Part shown: piece after piece, positions 37,857-45,784 of the stretch
Layout of the letters: every line of letters starts with the position of its first letter
Position numbering within the stretch: position 1 is the stretch's first letter
NCBI RefSeq assembly: GCF_029963765.1
Contig: NZ_JALBYU010000009.1
Location: 62,001 to 126,000 of the forward strand
DNA length: 64,000 bases
Reading direction: 5' to 3'
Source of the DNA: Pseudomonas sp. UYIF39
GTDB lineage: Bacteria > Pseudomonadota > Gammaproteobacteria > Pseudomonadales > Pseudomonadaceae
Made by a program: the position numbers and the translations under genes
The notes under the pieces: model-generated
Database searches by the model: none
What the model was told of the DNA's origin: nothing
What the model saw: only the letters and a program-made list of their open reading frames with translations

Positions 37857-39013
37857 TGATCGCCGTGTTCTGGGTCATGGCCCTGGCGCTGTTCGCCGTG
37901 GCCACCCGTGTCGGTCGACACTTCGGCGTGATCCCGATCGTCAGCCAGTTGTTGCTGGCCACCTTCGGCCTGCCGCTGCTGATGTACTTCTGGATCGAGC
38001 CCCAATGGCAATTGAGCGGCGCAACGCTGGTCGCACCGGGCTGGCTGAAAAACGTCTACAGCTTGAGTTTTGCCTTGTTGCTGGGGCACATTCTCAGTGA
38101 CGTGATCGACCTGCGACTCGACCGTCAAAGCCTGAAAATCGCCCTGCCGAGTTTCTGCATTCCGTTTGCCTGCGGCCTCGCGACAGCGGTGTGGCTGTTA
38201 CCGCCGCAACCCTGGATCAGTTCGCTGGCGGTCGGCCTGCTGTTCGCCATCACGGCGATTCCGGTGTTGTATCTGTACCTGCGGCACATCAAATACCCGC
38301 CTGCCGCTACCCGGCGACTGGTGCAGACCGCGATCCTCATCGACCTCACTTGCTGGACCCTGTTCGCCATCGCCCAGGGCAGCCTGCACCTGAGCAGCCT
38401 CCTGCTGCCGCTGGCCGGCGCTTGCCTGCCGTTACTGCTGCGTCTGCTCCGATTGCGCCAGCCGTTGCTGCACAGCGGTTGCTTCTTCGCACTGCTGGTC
38501 GTGGCGGAACACTTCAAGCTCAATGCGCTGATTTTCGGCATCGGTTACCTGTTGTGGATGGCCGCGCTCAAAGTGCCGTTGGTGCTGCCGTTGCCGGTGA
38601 TCTGGATGAGTCACTTGCAGACGTATATCGCGATCCCGCTGATCCTCACGTTCGGCATCGTGCAAATCAACGTCCACGCGGCCATGGCCAGCCTCGGCTG
38701 GGTGCAACTGGCGGCCCTGTTGCTGTTCCCGATTGCCAGTAAACTGCTGGGCAACTGGCTGGGCCTCGGCTGGGCCGGCGCCTCGTTTGAAGGCGCCAGT
38801 CGCTGGCGGGAAAGTGTCTTGCTGAACATTCGTGGCTTGAGCGAGATCGTCTTTCTCAACCTGTTGCTGCAACAACAACTCATCTGCCCGGCGCTGTACT
38901 TCGCGCTGATGGTGATGGGCCTGATCGCGACACTGCTGCCGGCGCTCGTCGGCATGCACCGAACCCCTCTGAACATCGCCGTCCCGGCAAGGAGCCCCCG
39001 TGCCAACAGTTGA
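37853..39013 (+). CDS. CPA2-like cation/proton antiporter-like membrane protein
   Basis: A 386-residue protein with about 11-12 membrane segments. LLFAITAIPVLYLYLRHIKY and NIRGLSEIVFLNLLL resemble the TxxPV and NTRGLVEL-type segments of KefB/CPA2 antiporters, but the overall sequence is divergent and no RCK/TrkA domain follows. The first ATG overlaps the exporter stop as ATGA. It is not part of the best-known enterobacterial ape core, so it may be an accessory that energises transport or balances charge; that is speculation. Confidence 0.65.
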   Translation: MMIAVFWVMALALFAVATRVGRHFGVIPIVSQLLLATFGLPLLMYFWIEPQWQLSGATLVAPGWLKNVYSLSFALLLGHILSDVIDLRLDRQSLKIALPSFCIPFACGLATAVWLLPPQPWISSLAVGLLFAITAIPVLYLYLRHIKYPPAATRRLVQTAILIDLTCWTLFAIAQGSLHLSSLLLPLAGACLPLLLRLLRLRQPLLHSGCFFALLVVAEHFKLNALIFGIGYLLWMAALKVPLVLPLPVIWMSHLQTYIAIPLILTFGIVQINVHAAMASLGWVQLAALLLFPIASKLLGNWLGLGWAGASFEGASRWRESVLLNIRGLSEIVFLNLLLQQQLICPALYFALMVMGLIATLLPALVGMHRTPLNIAVPARSPRANS

Positions 39014-40247
39014 AATGGAACATCGCCAGGTCGTGGTTATCGGTGCAGGTCCATCGGGCGCCATCGCTGCCGCGTTGCTCAAGCGCAAAGGTCACGATGT
39101 ATTGATGATCGAACGCCAGCATTTCCCAAGGTTTTCCATCGGTGAAAGCCTGCTGTCCCACTGCCTGGATTTCGTCGAAGAAGCCGGCATGCTCGAGGCG
39201 GTGAACGCCGCCGGATTCCAGTTGAAAAACGGTGCGGCATTCGCTTGGGGCGAGCAATACAGCGCCTTTGATTTCGGCGAGACTTTCAGCAACGGCAAGC
39301 CGACCACCTTCCAGGTCCAGCGTGCCGATTTCGACAAGCTGCTGGCCGATCAGGCTGCGCTGCAAGGCGTCGACGTTCGTTACGGCGAAGCCATCGTCAG
39401 CGTCGATTTCACCCTGCCGAAACCGCAACTCGATGTGCTTCGCGAAGACGGCAGCCAGTACCGTGTCGAAGCCGATTTCGTGCTGGATGCCAGCGGCTAC
39501 GGCCGTGTGTTGCCGCGCTTGCTCGACCTTGAAGCACCATCGGATTTCCCGGTGCGCCAGGCCGTGTTCACCCACGTCGAAGACCACATCGACAACCCGG
39601 CCTTCGAGCGGGAAAAAATCCTCATCACCACCCATCCGATCCACCGCGACATCTGGTTCTGGACCATCCCGTTCAGCAAGGGCCGTTGCTCGGTGGGCGT
39701 GGTCGCAGCAGCCGAACACTTCGACGGTCGCATGGAAAATCTGGACGAGTGCCTGCGAGGGTTTATCGCTGAAACCCCAAGCCTGGCCGGAGTGCTGAAC
39801 AACGCCGTGTGGGATACGCCTGCTCGAACCATCGGTGGCTACTCGGCCAACGTCAAAACCCTCCACGGGCCAGGCTTTGCCCTGCTCGGCAACGCAGCAG
39901 AATTCCTCGACCCGGTGTTCTCCTCCGGCGTGACCATCGCCATGCGCTCGGCGAGCATGGCCGCCGGGGTTCTGCATCGCCAACTGCAAGGCGAACATGT
40001 CGACTGGCAGACTGAGTTCGCCATCCCGCTCAAGCGCGGCGTCGACACGTTCCGTTGCTACGTCGAAGGCTGGTACGCCGGGACGTTCCAGGATGTGATT
40101 TATCACGAGGGCGGCTCGCCGGATATTCGCCGCATGATCAGTTCGATCCTCGCTGGTTATGCCTGGGACGAGCGTAATCCGTTCGTCGCCGAACCCAAGC
40201 GCCGGCTGCGGATGCTCTCGGAGCTCTGTGCAAGGGATGCCACATGA
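39000..40247 (+). CDS. FAD-dependent oxidoreductase, tryptophan-halogenase-like
   Basis: A 415-residue flavoprotein starting at GTG 39000, with AAGGAG 6 bases upstream. The GxGxxG FAD site is VVVIGAGPSGAIAAALLKRK, followed by FPRFSIGESLLSHCLDF, DASGYGRVLPRLL and the late FAD segment GFALLGNAAEFLDPVFSSGV. IWFWTIPFSKGRCSVGVV is close to the WxWxIP motif of flavin halogenases, so automatic names may say halogenase. Halogenation cannot be claimed; hydroxylation or desaturation of the aryl head is equally possible. Overlaps both neighbours, hence co-translated with the cluster. Confidence 0.82.
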   Translation: MPTVEMEHRQVVVIGAGPSGAIAAALLKRKGHDVLMIERQHFPRFSIGESLLSHCLDFVEEAGMLEAVNAAGFQLKNGAAFAWGEQYSAFDFGETFSNGKPTTFQVQRADFDKLLADQAALQGVDVRYGEAIVSVDFTLPKPQLDVLREDGSQYRVEADFVLDASGYGRVLPRLLDLEAPSDFPVRQAVFTHVEDHIDNPAFEREKILITTHPIHRDIWFWTIPFSKGRCSVGVVAAAEHFDGRMENLDECLRGFIAETPSLAGVLNNAVWDTPARTIGGYSANVKTLHGPGFALLGNAAEFLDPVFSSGVTIAMRSASMAAGVLHRQLQGEHVDWQTEFAIPLKRGVDTFRCYVEGWYAGTFQDVIYHEGGSPDIRRMISSILAGYAWDERNPFVAEPKRRLRMLSELCARDAT

Positions 40248-40969
40248 GCTACTTGAGCGACACCTACGTCGAAGACACCCGCTTTGGTTTCTGGTTCCTG
40301 CGCAGCCACACCTGGCAGCACCATGTTCTGCGAGTGGCAATCGCCGATTTGCGCAGCCTGTTCAGCGAATCACCGCCGAGCAACCCGGTGCTGCTGGATG
40401 CCGGTTGCGGTCAGGGCAAATCGTTCCAGTACCTGCGCCAGACCTTTGCCCCCCAGCGCCTGATCGGTCTGGACGCCGACCCTCACAGCCTGCACCTGGC
40501 CGGCGAAGAGGCCGTTCGTCAGGGCATGGCGGTGGAGTTGATCGGCAGCGACTGCGCGAGCATCAACGTCCCCGACGCCAGCGTCGATTTGCTGTTCTGT
40601 CACCAGACCTTCCACCATCTGGTGCAGCAGGAACAGGCACTGGCCGAGTTCTACCGCGTGCTCAAACCCGGTGGCTATCTGCTGTTCGCCGAATCCACCG
40701 AGGCTTACATTGATACTTGGGTGATCCGCTGGTTGTTCCGTCATCCGATGCACGTGCAAAAGAGCGCCGCCGGGTACCTGGAGATGATTCGTCAGCAAGG
40801 TTTCGAACTCGGCCCGCAAAACGTGTCTTATCCATACTTGTGGTGGAGCCGCGCCAAGGATTTCGGCCTGTTTGAACGCGTGGGTCTGCGCCGGCCAAAG
40901 CCCTTCGGCCAACGGGAAGAAACCCTGGTCAATGTGGTCGCGCGCAAACCCCTTGAAAGGTGTGTTTGA
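40244..40969 (+). CDS. SAM-dependent class I methyltransferase (ApeB-like)
   Basis: A 241-residue methyltransferase with motif I LLDAGCGQGKSFQYL, acidic post-I LIGLDADPHSLHLA, and VDLLFCHQTFHHLVQQEQAL then VLKPGGYLLFAESTE. It likely methylates the aryl head group or its hydroxyl. Its ATG overlaps the upstream stop as ATGA. Confidence 0.86.
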   Translation: MSYLSDTYVEDTRFGFWFLRSHTWQHHVLRVAIADLRSLFSESPPSNPVLLDAGCGQGKSFQYLRQTFAPQRLIGLDADPHSLHLAGEEAVRQGMAVELIGSDCASINVPDASVDLLFCHQTFHHLVQQEQALAEFYRVLKPGGYLLFAESTEAYIDTWVIRWLFRHPMHVQKSAAGYLEMIRQQGFELGPQNVSYPYLWWSRAKDFGLFERVGLRRPKPFGQREETLVNVVARKPLERCV

Positions 40970-41451
40970 TGATCCGTTTTCTGCTTTTGGGTTGCGTCCT
41001 GTTGCTGAGCGCCTGTGCCAGCCGGGCGCCGCTGCCCGAGCAAACCCCAAACCTGTCATTGCCGCTGCAATTGCACATCCAGCGTCTGCTGGCCGACCAA
41101 CGGCAGGACTGGGTGCTGGTGATCCAGCGTGAAGGCCCGGGCATTCGCTGGTCGATGATGGACTTGCTGGGCATTCCACAGGCACGCCAGAAACTGGTCG
41201 ATGGCGAGTGGCAGGCTGACGGCCTGCTGCCGCCCAATCCGGAAGCGCGAGAGCTGTTCGCCGCGCTGCTGTTTGCGCTGACCCCTAAAGATGAACTGTC
41301 GGGCAACTATCCCGCCGCGTGGCAGCATGGCTCGCAACGATCCTTGCCAGCGCACTGGGAAGTCCGCTACTCACAACCCATGAGCTTTGAATTGAACCTG
41401 CCCAAAGGCCCGAAATATCAAGTCACGCCGCTCAGCGGGGACGCGCCATGA
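40969..41451 (+). CDS. DUF3261 lipoprotein (ApeN type)
   Basis: A 160-residue lipoprotein with signal peptide MIRFLLLGCVLLLSAC and lipidation at Cys16 (lipobox LSAC). No Asp follows the Cys (CASR), consistent with outer-membrane sorting. GAAAGG lies 8 bases before ATG 40969. The body (HIQRLLADQRQDWVLVIQRE, WSMMDLLGIPQARQKLVDGE) fits DUF3261, a LolB-like family found in aryl polyene clusters, so it may receive the polyene from the LolA-like carrier at the outer membrane. Confidence 0.85.
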   Translation: MIRFLLLGCVLLLSACASRAPLPEQTPNLSLPLQLHIQRLLADQRQDWVLVIQREGPGIRWSMMDLLGIPQARQKLVDGEWQADGLLPPNPEARELFAALLFALTPKDELSGNYPAAWQHGSQRSLPAHWEVRYSQPMSFELNLPKGPKYQVTPLSGDAP

Positions 41452-42644
41452 CGGCCTACCTGAATGCCCTCGGGGTGATCTGCGCCCTGGGCCGTGACAA
41501 GTCCGAAGTCGCTCGCAACCTGTTTGCCGGTGACTGCTCGGGCATGCGCAATGAGGCTGGCTGGGTGGCGGAACGGTCGTTGCCCGTGGCCGCGGTTCGC
41601 GGCGAACTGGCGCCGATCCCGGCTGAGCTTGCGCCGCAAGACACTCGCAATAATCAATTGCTGCTGGAAGCCGCGCTGCAAATTCGCGAAGACATCGATC
41701 AGGCGATCCAGACCTACGGCCGCGACCGCATCGGTATCGTTCTGGGCACCAGCACCTCGGGTATCGACGAAGCCAGTCGCGGCCTGGCCCATTACATCCG
41801 CGAGCATCAGTTCCCGGCTGATTATGGCTACCAGCAACAGGAACTCGGCGCTCCAGCGAACTTCCTCGCCGACTGGCTGCAACTGAGCGGCCCGGCCTAT
41901 GTGATTTCCACGGCCTGCACTTCCAGCGCCCGGGCGCTGATGAGTGCTCAGCGACTGTTGGATTTGGGCATTTGCGACGCGGTGCTGTGCGGAGGTGTCG
42001 ACAGCCTGTGCAAGCTGACCCTCAATGGCTTCTCGGCGCTGGAAGCGGTGTCCGGGCAACGCTGCAACCCGTTTTCGGTGAACCGTAACGGCATCAACAT
42101 TGGTGAAGCGGCGGCGCTGTTTTTGATGAGCAAACGTGTCGGCGACAGCCAGCCGATTGCCCTGCTCGGCAGTGGCGCCAGCTCCGATGCGCATCACATT
42201 TCCGCCCCGGAACCCAGCGGCCGCGGCGCACTGCAAGCGATGCGCAAAGCCTTGAACCGAGCACAACTGCAGCCGCAACAGATCGACTACCTGAACCTGC
42301 ACGGCACCGCCACCCAACACAACGACGCCATGGAAAGCCTGGCGGTGGCGACGTTGTTCCCGGCGGGGGTGCCGTGTTCGTCGACCAAACCCATGACCGG
42401 TCACACCCTCGGGGCGGCCGGCGCTCTGGAAGCGGCGTTCTGCTGGTTGAGCCTCAGTGCAGGCAATCGCGAGCACGCCCTGCCGCCCCACGTCTGGGAC
42501 GGCCAACCGGATCCCAAATTGCCAGCCCTGAATTGGGTGACCCCGGCCAATCGCCTGACGTCCATTGCACCTCGCTATCTGATGAGCAATTCCTTTGCCT
42601 TCGGTGGTAACAACGTCAGCCTGATTATCGGAGACGCCCCATGA
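41448..42644 (+). CDS. Beta-ketoacyl-ACP synthase (ApeO type)
   Basis: A 398-residue FabF-like ketosynthase with the Cys-His-His triad: Cys157 in VISTACTSSARAL, His285 in NLHGTATQHND and His319 in KPMTGHTLGAAGALEA. It condenses malonyl-ACP units onto the aryl polyene chain, probably as a heterodimer with the chain-length-factor-like protein at the start of the cluster. Overlaps both neighbours by 4 bases. Confidence 0.92.
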   Translation: MTAYLNALGVICALGRDKSEVARNLFAGDCSGMRNEAGWVAERSLPVAAVRGELAPIPAELAPQDTRNNQLLLEAALQIREDIDQAIQTYGRDRIGIVLGTSTSGIDEASRGLAHYIREHQFPADYGYQQQELGAPANFLADWLQLSGPAYVISTACTSSARALMSAQRLLDLGICDAVLCGGVDSLCKLTLNGFSALEAVSGQRCNPFSVNRNGINIGEAAALFLMSKRVGDSQPIALLGSGASSDAHHISAPEPSGRGALQAMRKALNRAQLQPQQIDYLNLHGTATQHNDAMESLAVATLFPAGVPCSSTKPMTGHTLGAAGALEAAFCWLSLSAGNREHALPPHVWDGQPDPKLPALNWVTPANRLTSIAPRYLMSNSFAFGGNNVSLIIGDAP

Positions 42645-43102
42645 TTGACTGGCCGATCGCCGAACTGCTGCCGCACGCGGGCGACATGATCTTCATCGAG
42701 CAGATCCTGTCGTTCGATGACGAGCAGATTTACACCCGCCTCACGGTCAAGCCCGATGGCCTGTTCAACCGCCCGGACGGCAGCCTGCCGGCCTGGGTCG
42801 GCATCGAACTGATGGCCCAGAGCGTCGCCGCCTACGCCGGTTGCCATGCGCGCCAGCGAGGCGATGCGGTGGAGCTGGGGTTTCTGCTCGGCACCCGCAA
42901 ATTCGAATGCAACGTCGAGCACTTCCCCGCCGGCACGGAGCTGACCATCCACGGCATCCGCTCGCTGGAAGACGACAACGGCATGGGCGTGTTCGAATGC
43001 CACATCACCGCCCCCGGCATTCACGCCACCGCTCGTCTGAACGTGTTCCGCCCGCCCCAGGCCGCTCAATACCTTCATGAGACCCAAGGAACCCAGCCAT
43101 GA
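42641..43102 (+). CDS. 3-hydroxyacyl-ACP dehydratase, hotdog (ApeP type)
   Basis: A 153-residue FabZ-like hotdog protein with His12 in AELLPHAGDMIFIEQIL and a central helix WVGIELMAQSVAAYAG carrying the expected Glu. It should dehydrate the 3-hydroxyacyl intermediate to form each conjugated double bond, possibly with the hotdog domain fused to the AMP-ligase. Confidence 0.88.
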   Translation: MIDWPIAELLPHAGDMIFIEQILSFDDEQIYTRLTVKPDGLFNRPDGSLPAWVGIELMAQSVAAYAGCHARQRGDAVELGFLLGTRKFECNVEHFPAGTELTIHGIRSLEDDNGMGVFECHITAPGIHATARLNVFRPPQAAQYLHETQGTQP

Positions 43103-43827
43103 CTGAATCCGTACTGATCACCGGTTCCAGCCGTGGCATCGGCCGCGCCATCGCTTTGCGTCTGGCCCAGGCCGGGCATGACATCGTGCTGCATTGCCGC
43201 AGTGGCCTGGCGGACGCTGAAGCCGTGAAGGCCGACATCGAAGCCTTGGGGCGCAACGTGCGCATTCTGCAATTCGATGTGTCCGATCGCGCCAGCTGCA
43301 AAGCCATTCTCGAAGCCGACGTGGAAACCCACGGCGCCTATTACGGCGTGGTGCTGAACGCCGGCCTGACGCGCGACGGTGCTTTTCCGGCCCTGAGCGA
43401 GGATGATTGGGACGTGGTAATGCGCACCAACCTCGACGGTTTCTACAACGTGCTGCACCCGGTGATGATGCCGATGATTCGCCGTCGCGCCGCCGGACGG
43501 ATTGTTTGCATCACCTCGGTTTCTGGGTTGATCGGCAACCGTGGCCAGGTCAACTACAGCGCCTCCAAGGCCGGTTTGATCGGCGCGGCGAAGGCGTTGG
43601 CGATTGAATTGGGCAAGCGCAAAATTACCGTTAACTGTGTCGCACCCGGCTTGATCGACACCGCGATGCTCGATGAAAACGTGCCGGTGGAAGAAATGAT
43701 GAAAATGATCCCCGCACAACGCATGGGCACCCCGGAAGAGGTGGCCAGCGCAGTGAATTTCCTGATGTCGGCGGAAGCGTCGTACATCACCCGGCAGGTT
43801 CTGGCCGTTAACGGAGGCCTGTGCTGA
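43099..43827 (+). CDS. 3-oxoacyl-ACP reductase, SDR (ApeQ type)
   Basis: A 242-residue FabG-like reductase with NADP site LITGSSRGIGRAIAL, NAG in VVLNAGLTRDG, and catalytic Ser140, Tyr153 and Lys157 (ITSVSGLIG, VNYSASKAG). It reduces the 3-ketoacyl intermediate in every polyene elongation round. Both ends overlap neighbouring genes. Confidence 0.92.
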   Translation: MTESVLITGSSRGIGRAIALRLAQAGHDIVLHCRSGLADAEAVKADIEALGRNVRILQFDVSDRASCKAILEADVETHGAYYGVVLNAGLTRDGAFPALSEDDWDVVMRTNLDGFYNVLHPVMMPMIRRRAAGRIVCITSVSGLIGNRGQVNYSASKAGLIGAAKALAIELGKRKITVNCVAPGLIDTAMLDENVPVEEMMKMIPAQRMGTPEEVASAVNFLMSAEASYITRQVLAVNGGLC

Positions 43828-45053
43828 TGAAGCGCGTCGTCGTCACCGGCATGGCCGGCATCACCTCACTCGGTAGCGATTGGGACACCATCGCCGCTAA
43901 TTTCGCAGCCAACCGCAGCGGCATACGCCGCATGGACGAGTGGGATCGTTTCACCGAACTCAACACCCGACTGGCGGGCCCCATCGATGACTTCAAAGTG
44001 CCGAGCCACTGGACCCGCAAGCAATTGCGCAGCATGGGCCGGGTCTCGCGCCTGGCGGTCGGCGCGGCAGAACAGGCATTGGCCGATGCCGGTCTGTTGG
44101 GTGACCCGTCGATCAAGGACGGGCGCATGGGCGTTTCCTGCGGCTCATCCACCGGCAGCACCGACGAGATCAAGGCGTTCGGCAACATGCTGCTCAACTC
44201 GGTGGCCGAGGGCCTGAACGCCAATTCCTATGTGCGCATGATGCCGCACACCACAGCGGCGAATATCAGCATCTTCTTCGGCCTCACCGGCCGATTGATC
44301 CCGACCTCCAGCGCTTGCACCAGCGGCAGTCAGGGCATCGGTTATGCCTACGAGTCGGTCAAGTTTGGTCGCCTGCCATTGATGCTCGCCGGCGGCGCTG
44401 AAGAGCTGTGCCCCACCGAAGCGATGGTCTTCGATGCGCTCTACGCCACCAGCCTGAAAAACGATGCGCCGCAGACTTCCCCACGCCCCTACGACAGCGG
44501 CCGCGATGGCCTGGTGATCGGTGAAGGCAGCGGCATGCTGGTGCTCGAAGAACTCGAACACGCATTGGCTCGCGGTGCGCACATCCACGCCGAACTTGTC
44601 GGTTTCGGCAGCAACGCCGACGGCCAGCACGCCACCCGTCCAGAACAGGTCACCATGCGCCGGGCCATGGAGCTGGCGCTGGAAGACGCCGGGTTACAGC
44701 CTTCGGATATCGGCTACGTGAATGGTCACGGCACGGCCACTGAACAGGGCGACATTGCCGAAACCCTGGCGACCAGCGCGTTGTTCGGCGAGCACATGCC
44801 GATCAGCTCGCAGAAGAGCTTCCTCGGTCACACCCTCGGAGCCTGCGGTGCGCTGGAATCCTGGTTCAGCATCGAAATGATGAACCGCGATCTGTACATC
44901 CACACCCTCAACCTCGACGACGTCGACCCGCACTGCGGCAAACTCGATTACCTGCGCGGCGAGTTCCGGCAGATGAGCAACCAGTACGTGATGAACAACA
45001 ACTTTGCGTTTGGTGGGGTTAATACTTCGCTGATCTTTCGGCGTTGGTCGTAA
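43827..45053 (+). CDS. Second beta-ketoacyl-ACP synthase (ApeR type)
   Basis: A 408-residue FabF-like ketosynthase with Cys164 in TSSACTSGSQGIGYA, His301 in VNGHGTATEQGD and His335 in KSFLGHTLGACGALES. The ATG at 43827 shares its A with the reductase stop and has GGAGG 8 bases upstream. It ends the cluster; a second, probably homodimeric, ketosynthase is a feature of aryl polyene systems and may do the first condensation with the aryl starter. A terminator follows within 15 bases. Confidence 0.92.
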   Translation: MKRVVVTGMAGITSLGSDWDTIAANFAANRSGIRRMDEWDRFTELNTRLAGPIDDFKVPSHWTRKQLRSMGRVSRLAVGAAEQALADAGLLGDPSIKDGRMGVSCGSSTGSTDEIKAFGNMLLNSVAEGLNANSYVRMMPHTTAANISIFFGLTGRLIPTSSACTSGSQGIGYAYESVKFGRLPLMLAGGAEELCPTEAMVFDALYATSLKNDAPQTSPRPYDSGRDGLVIGEGSGMLVLEELEHALARGAHIHAELVGFGSNADGQHATRPEQVTMRRAMELALEDAGLQPSDIGYVNGHGTATEQGDIAETLATSALFGEHMPISSQKSFLGHTLGACGALESWFSIEMMNRDLYIHTLNLDDVDPHCGKLDYLRGEFRQMSNQYVMNNNFAFGGVNTSLIFRRWS

Positions 45054-45065
45054 CGCCAGAAACGA

Positions 45066-45094
45066 CAAAGGGCGCCTTTCGGCGCCCCCTTTTA
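45066..45094 (+). terminator. Intrinsic terminator of the aryl polyene cluster
   Basis: GGGCGCC-TTTC-GGCGCCC flanked by AAA on the left and CCTTTT on the right. It lies directly after the last ketosynthase and just before the convergent antitoxin gene, so it probably serves both. Confidence 0.88.
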
Positions 45095-45101
45095 ATTTGG
45101 C

Positions 45102-45389
45102 TCAGGTACTGGCGTGTAACTTCAATCCTAAAGCTTTCACGACTTTAAGGATGGTACCGAACTCTGGATTCCCTTCACCTGACAGGGCACGGTAAAGACT
45201 TTCCCGAGATAGTCCCGCATCCCGCGCGACCTGAGTCATGCCGCGAGCACGTGCAATGGTCCCGAGAGCCTTGGCGATGAATGCTGGATCATCTCCCGCT
45301 TCTTCCATACAAGCGTCAAGATAATTGGCCATGTCCTCCTCGGTCTTGAGGTACTCAGCAGAGTCCCAGCGAGTGAATTGTTCGGTCAT
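45102..45389 (-). CDS. Addiction-module antidote protein with HTH (HigA-like)
   Basis: A 95-residue antitoxin. The C-terminal region is a helix-turn-helix (RARGMTQVARDAGLSRESLY, RALSGEGNPEFGTILKVVKA) of the family annotated as putative addiction module antidote. Its ATG overlaps the toxin stop as ATGA. It should bind the toxin and the palindromic operator upstream of the pair. Confidence 0.87.
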   Translation of the reverse strand: MTEQFTRWDSAEYLKTEEDMANYLDACMEEAGDDPAFIAKALGTIARARGMTQVARDAGLSRESLYRALSGEGNPEFGTILKVVKALGLKLHAST

Positions 45390-45691
45390 GGGTTTTGCTC
45401 CTGCCAGGATTTAGCAATTAGCCTGGCTTGTTTGATGTCACGGGTTTGGCTGCTTTTGTCACCACCACAAAGGAGGATGACCAACTGGTTGCCTTGTTGC
45501 ATGAAATAGACCCGATAACCGGGACTATAGTTAATTCGTGCTTCACTCAACCCTTCTCCGATGGCTTTGACATCACCAAAATTCCCTTCGGACATGCGGT
45601 CAATTCGCACTTGGATACGCATCCTGGCGCGGCTATCGGCCAGCTTCAATAGCCAGTCAGAGAATGTTGAACTTCGAAGGATCTCCGTCAT
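45386..45691 (-). CDS. RelE/HigB-superfamily toxin (Gp49-like killer protein)
   Basis: A 101-residue basic protein of the addiction-module killer/phage Gp49-like family: FSDWLLKLADSRARMRIQVR, NFGDVKAIGEGLSEARINYS, GYRVYFMQQGNQLVILLCGG and KSSQTRDIKQARLIAKSW. Toxins of this fold cleave translated mRNA. It precedes its antitoxin. There is no ribosome site: the -10 element lies only 6 bases before the ATG, so the mRNA is predicted to be leaderless. Confidence 0.87.
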   Translation of the reverse strand: MTEILRSSTFSDWLLKLADSRARMRIQVRIDRMSEGNFGDVKAIGEGLSEARINYSPGYRVYFMQQGNQLVILLCGGDKSSQTRDIKQARLIAKSWQEQNP

Positions 45692-45697
45692 GCGCCG

Positions 45698-45726
45698 AGT
45701 GTAGCTCTTGAGCTACACGTGCTCAA
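45698..45726 (-). promoter_or_regulatory. Toxin-antitoxin promoter overlapped by perfect palindrome
   Basis: On the minus strand TTGAGC (45726-45721) and TACACT (45703-45698) are 17 bases apart. The palindrome GTGTAGCTC-AA-GAGCTACAC (45699-45718, both arms exact) spans spacer and -10, so antitoxin binding would block RNA polymerase. The predicted transcript start coincides with the toxin ATG at 45691. Confidence 0.6.
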
Positions 45727-45784
45727 CCAGGAATCCTGATGAGTCGACATTCGGCAGTCTAGTAATTGATCAATTGCGCGGTAG

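Noticed and set aside
39000..40247. Calling the flavoprotein a tryptophan halogenase
   Set aside because: Only the FAD fold and a partial WxWxIP-like motif are visible; halogenation is not supported.
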